From NCBI RefSeq assembly GCF_001425445.1, contig NZ_LMQU01000009.1:141817-205816 (forward strand): a DNA stretch of 64,000 nucleotides, in the 5' to 3' direction. The translations under genes and the position numbers were made by a program. This document shows positions 61,609 through 64,000 of this stretch, one piece after another (the first letter of the stretch is position 1; the number at the start of each line of letters is the position of its first letter). The stretch comes from Devosia sp. Leaf420. GTDB taxonomy: Bacteria; Pseudomonadota; Alphaproteobacteria; Rhizobiales; Devosiaceae. The notes under the pieces are model-generated. The model did no database searches. It was not told where the DNA came from and was given only the letters and a program-made list of their open reading frames with translations.

Positions 61609-62922
61609 ATGTTCTCGATCGACCGGCGGGACTTTGGGTCCGATTTTACCTTTGGCGTGGCGACGGCGGCCTATCAGATCGAAGGCGGTCAACGCGATGG
61701 CCGCGGCTCCTCGATCTGGGATACCTTTGCTGCGACTGCAGGCAATGTGAAAAACGGCGATACGGGCCGCGACGCCTGCAACCACTATGAACTCTGGCCG
61801 CAGGATCTCGATCTGATCCGCGATGGCGGCTTCGGCGCTTATCGCTTTTCGTTCGCCTGGCCGCGGCTCATCCCCGAGGGCACGGGCGCCGTGAACCAGG
61901 CCGGTCTCGATTTCTACGATCGCCTGATCGACGGCATGCTTGAGCGCGACCTAAAGCCCTATGCGACGCTCTATCACTGGGACCTGCCGTCGACGCTGCA
62001 GGATCGCGGCGGCTGGATGAACCGCGATATCGCCAATTGGTTCGCCGATTATGCGACGCTGATCGGGGAAAAGTTTGGCGATCGGCTTGCCGCGACCGCG
62101 ACGATCAATGAACCGTGGTGCGTCGCCTTTCTCAGCCACTATCTCGGCATCCACGCGCCGGGCTATCGCGATATGCGCGCGGCTGCCCGCGCCATGCACC
62201 ATGTGCTTTATGCCCATGGCACGGCCATCGACGCCCTGCGCGCCACCGGCACAAAAAACCTCGGCATCGTGCTGAACCTTGAAAAATCCGAGCCTGCGAC
62301 AGACAGCGAAGCCGATAAGGCCGCCTGCAATTTCGGCGATGCACTGTTCAATCGCTGGTATCTCGGCGGCGTGCTCAAGGGCCAGTATCCGAGCGAATTG
62401 ACCGAGTGGCTCGCGCTGTATCTGCCCGCCAATTACCAGGCCGACATGGCCGTCGTGTCGCGTCCGCTCGATTGGCTGGGGATCAATTATTACACCCGCA
62501 GCCTCTATAAGGCGTCGAGCGATCCGAGCCGTCCTGTGGAGCAGGTAAAGGGAAATCTCGAACTCACCGATATCGGCTGGGAAATCTACCCCAAGGGCCT
62601 GTCCGACCTTCTGGTGCGCGTCTCCAACGAATATACCAAAATCCCGCTCTACGTGACCGAGAACGGCATGGCGGAAGTCGAAGGCGACGACGATCCGCGC
62701 CGCGTTCGCTATTATGATGAGCACCTGCAGGCCGTGCTTGCTGCGCGCAATGCTGGCGCCGATGTGCGCGGCTATTTCGCCTGGTCGTTGCTCGACAATT
62801 ACGAATGGGCAGAGGGCTACGAAAAGCGCTTCGGCCTCGTTCATGTCGATTATGAAACGCAGCAGCGGACCCCCAAGGCGAGCTATCGCGCGTTCCAGGG
62901 CATGCTGCACAACACGCGCTAA
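61609..62922 (+). CDS. GH1 beta-glucosidase
   Basis: 437 residues from the ATG at 61609, which has GGAGGGG before it; an upstream ATG at 61543 lies inside the operator. GH1 signatures: F-T-F-G-V-A-T-A-A-Y-Q-I-E-G, acid/base Glu in A-T-I-N-E-P-W (T-x-N-E-P), nucleophile in Y-V-T-E-N-G (about residue 350), and G-Y-F-A-W-S-L-L-D-N-Y-E-W-A-E-G-Y. No signal peptide, so it acts in the cytoplasm on imported beta-glucosides. Controlled probably by a LacI-type repressor at the palindrome upstream. Confidence 0.94.
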   Translation: MFSIDRRDFGSDFTFGVATAAYQIEGGQRDGRGSSIWDTFAATAGNVKNGDTGRDACNHYELWPQDLDLIRDGGFGAYRFSFAWPRLIPEGTGAVNQAGLDFYDRLIDGMLERDLKPYATLYHWDLPSTLQDRGGWMNRDIANWFADYATLIGEKFGDRLAATATINEPWCVAFLSHYLGIHAPGYRDMRAAARAMHHVLYAHGTAIDALRATGTKNLGIVLNLEKSEPATDSEADKAACNFGDALFNRWYLGGVLKGQYPSELTEWLALYLPANYQADMAVVSRPLDWLGINYYTRSLYKASSDPSRPVEQVKGNLELTDIGWEIYPKGLSDLLVRVSNEYTKIPLYVTENGMAEVEGDDDPRRVRYYDEHLQAVLAARNAGADVRGYFAWSLLDNYEWAEGYEKRFGLVHVDYETQQRTPKASYRAFQGMLHNTR

Positions 62923-62966
62923 CCGTGTATGGTCCGCGCACTGAATTCCAAGCGCGGGCCTTTTTC

Positions 62967-63545
62967 ATGTCTGAACTCGTCGATCTCCCCGAGTCCCTTT
63001 TGCGTCTCGATACTCTCCTGTCCGAGGCAGGCGACGAATCCATGTTGCTCACTGAGCTGGATGGGTTTTTGTGCGGGCTTGCCGTCGGGCCGGCGCAGAT
63101 CGAGCGGTCAGAATGGTGGCCGTTCGATTGGCTTGCCGACGAGCGCGGCATGCTCAAGCCGGGCAATGAAGAGATCGAAAGCCTGATCTTCGCGCGCCAG
63201 GCCGAGATCGAAGCTGAACTGGCTTCAGATCAATATGCCCCGCTTTACGAAGTCGATGATGAAAGCGACGATATCGTCTGGGAAGCCTGGTTGGCGGGCT
63301 TTCAGCAGGCCATGTTCCTGCGCTTCGACGCCTGGGAAGAAATCCTTCGCGATACCGGCGATGATGCGCGTGGCGAAGCGGCCATGGGTCTTGCGACCGG
63401 GCTGATGCTGGCGCAGGGCGAGAACGTGCCCGACGACACCGCCGGCGATGAAGAATGGGCCGAATATGACGAAATGCGCGAGGCCATGCCTGAAGTGCTC
63501 GCCCAGGTCGCCGTGCTGCTTTATCGGCTGCACCGCCAAAACTAG
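62967..63545 (+). CDS. YecA/YgfB-type UPF0149 protein
   Basis: 192 residues from the ATG at 62967. N-terminal M-S-E-L-V-D-L-P-E-S-L-L-R-L-D-T-L-L, then E-L-D-G-F-L-C-G-L-A-V-G-P and W-E-A-W-L-A-G-F-Q-Q-A-M of the UPF0149 family. The protein is strongly acidic. It lacks the C-terminal SEC-C zinc motif of longer YecA proteins. Role unknown. Confidence 0.85.
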   Translation: MSELVDLPESLLRLDTLLSEAGDESMLLTELDGFLCGLAVGPAQIERSEWWPFDWLADERGMLKPGNEEIESLIFARQAEIEAELASDQYAPLYEVDDESDDIVWEAWLAGFQQAMFLRFDAWEEILRDTGDDARGEAAMGLATGLMLAQGENVPDDTAGDEEWAEYDEMREAMPEVLAQVAVLLYRLHRQN

Positions 63546-63548
63546 GTT

Positions 63549-64000
63549 TTAGACAAGATCAGGCAGTCGCGCTGCCATCAGCGCTTTGGTGAGGCTGTGT
63601 CTGGGATCGGCGAACAGGGTTTTAGGCGACCCGGCTTCGACAATCCTGCCGGCTTCCATCACCATGACACGGTCAGCCATAGCCGCGACCATGTCGAGGT
63701 CGTGGCTGATGATCAGATAGGTCAGCCCGAACTGGCTCTGGAGGCGCGCCAGCAGATCGAGCACTGCGCCGCGCACCGAGACATCGAGCGCTGAGACGGG
63801 CTCATCCAGCACGACAAGGCGCGGCCGCGTCACCAAGGCCCGCGCGATGGCGAGGCGCTGACGTTGGCCGCCGGAAAACTCGTGTGGATAGCGGGTGAGC
63901 ATCGAGGCATCGAGCCCTACCGATTCAATGGCCTCGATCAGCCGCTGCTCGCGGTCAAGCGGGGACAGCTTGGGCAGGAGGCGCAAGGGTTCCGCGAGCG
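63549..64000 (-). CDS. Peptide/nickel ABC transporter ATP-binding protein, C-terminal part
   Basis: The gene runs off the right edge; about 150 codons are present. Visible: signature E-F-S-G-G-Q-R-Q-R-L-A-I-A-R-A-L, Walker B L-V-V-L-D-E-P-V-S-A-L-D, D-loop and switch H (I-I-S-H-D-L). The spacing and C-terminal D-P-R-H-S-L-T-K-A-L fit OppF/DppF-type ATPases of dipeptide/oligopeptide or nickel importers. It is convergent with the YecA-like gene. Confidence 0.88.
   Translation of the reverse strand, partial: LAEPLRLLPKLSPLDREQRLIEAIESVGLDASMLTRYPHEFSGGQRQRLAIARALVTRPRLVVLDEPVSALDVSVRGAVLDLLARLQSQFGLTYLIISHDLDMVAAMADRVMVMEAGRIVEAGSPKTLFADPRHSLTKALMAARLPDLV

Noticed and set aside
1..64000. tRNA or rRNA genes, transposases, integrases, phage genes
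   Set aside because: Looked for and not seen; no cloverleaf ends, no IS-like terminal repeats with a transposase and no recombinase motifs.

Overview
The window is a contiguous piece of an alphaproteobacterial chromosome, by visual estimate about 60-65% G+C, most consistent with Hyphomicrobiales (Rhizobiales) and probably a Devosia-like organism. That placement is inference: it rests on the C4-pathway 5-aminolevulinate synthase under an FNR/FixK-type box, a DnaX without the usual cysteine-rich zinc module, the gene neighbourhoods (degP with a two-component pair, def-fmt-truA, dapD-dapE), and palindromic intergenic repeats of kinds common in rhizobial genomes. No rRNA, tRNA, transposase, prophage or CRISPR array was seen. 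The one RNA gene is the 4.5S SRP RNA.

Layout. 0-6 kb: an ArsR-type regulator, a GAF-GGDEF-EAL protein and a complete tctCBA tripartite tricarboxylate transporter. 6-16.8 kb: a small conserved protein with its own terminator, a GNAT enzyme, hemA, a WS/DGAT-like acyltransferase, a DUF4037 protein, an OmpA-type lipoprotein, a CSS-type EAL phosphodiesterase, a PRC-barrel protein and a hybrid PAS histidine kinase. 16.9-22.3 kb: mscL, a BetT-type BCCT transporter, an atypical FixJ/NarL-like regulator, a LOG-family protein and a DUF817 membrane protein. 22.4-25.5 kb: the conserved block ffs, dnaX, ybaB/ebfC, recR. 25.6-29.4 kb: sensor kinase, response regulator and DegP protease. 29.6-37.2 kb: DUF2945, rmuC, def, fmt, a low-GC inserted gene, truA with a damaged 5' end, two membrane proteins, dapE and dapD. 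37.3-40.8 kb: a TctD/TctE-type two-component system whose kinase reads into a periplasmic solute-binding protein. 41-64 kb: uxaC, an APH-like kinase, a CAP lipoprotein, tlyA, SCO, xseB, an HDAC-family protein, tsaC/Sua5, a DnaJ-type chaperone, pdxH, DUF1499, PhnA-like, glpK and glpD, an AEC carrier, an M20 amidohydrolase, etfBA, an aromatic/aspartate aminotransferase, a TalC/FSA-type transaldolase, mrp, a GH1 beta-glucosidase, a YecA-like protein and the end of a peptide ABC ATPase.

Functional themes are carbon acquisition (tricarboxylates, glucuronate, glycerol 3-phosphate, beta-glucosides), envelope stress and osmoadaptation (DegP with its two-component pair, MscL, BCCT, OmpA lipoprotein), c-di-GMP turnover and housekeeping.

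The most interesting signals are: (1) the kinase/solute-binding-protein fusion at 37292-39742, whose junction is one base away from two separate, overlapping genes with a textbook signal peptide; (2) truA, whose conserved N-terminus is in frame but has no start codon, next to a low-GC inserted gene; (3) a receiver domain with Asn at the phosphorylation site; (4) at least seven copies of long nested palindromic repeats of two or three subfamilies, one of them inside a two-component operon; (5) regulatory palindromes in front of hemA, the GH1 glucosidase and glpD, and a 14-base motif shared by the uxaC and glpD upstream regions.
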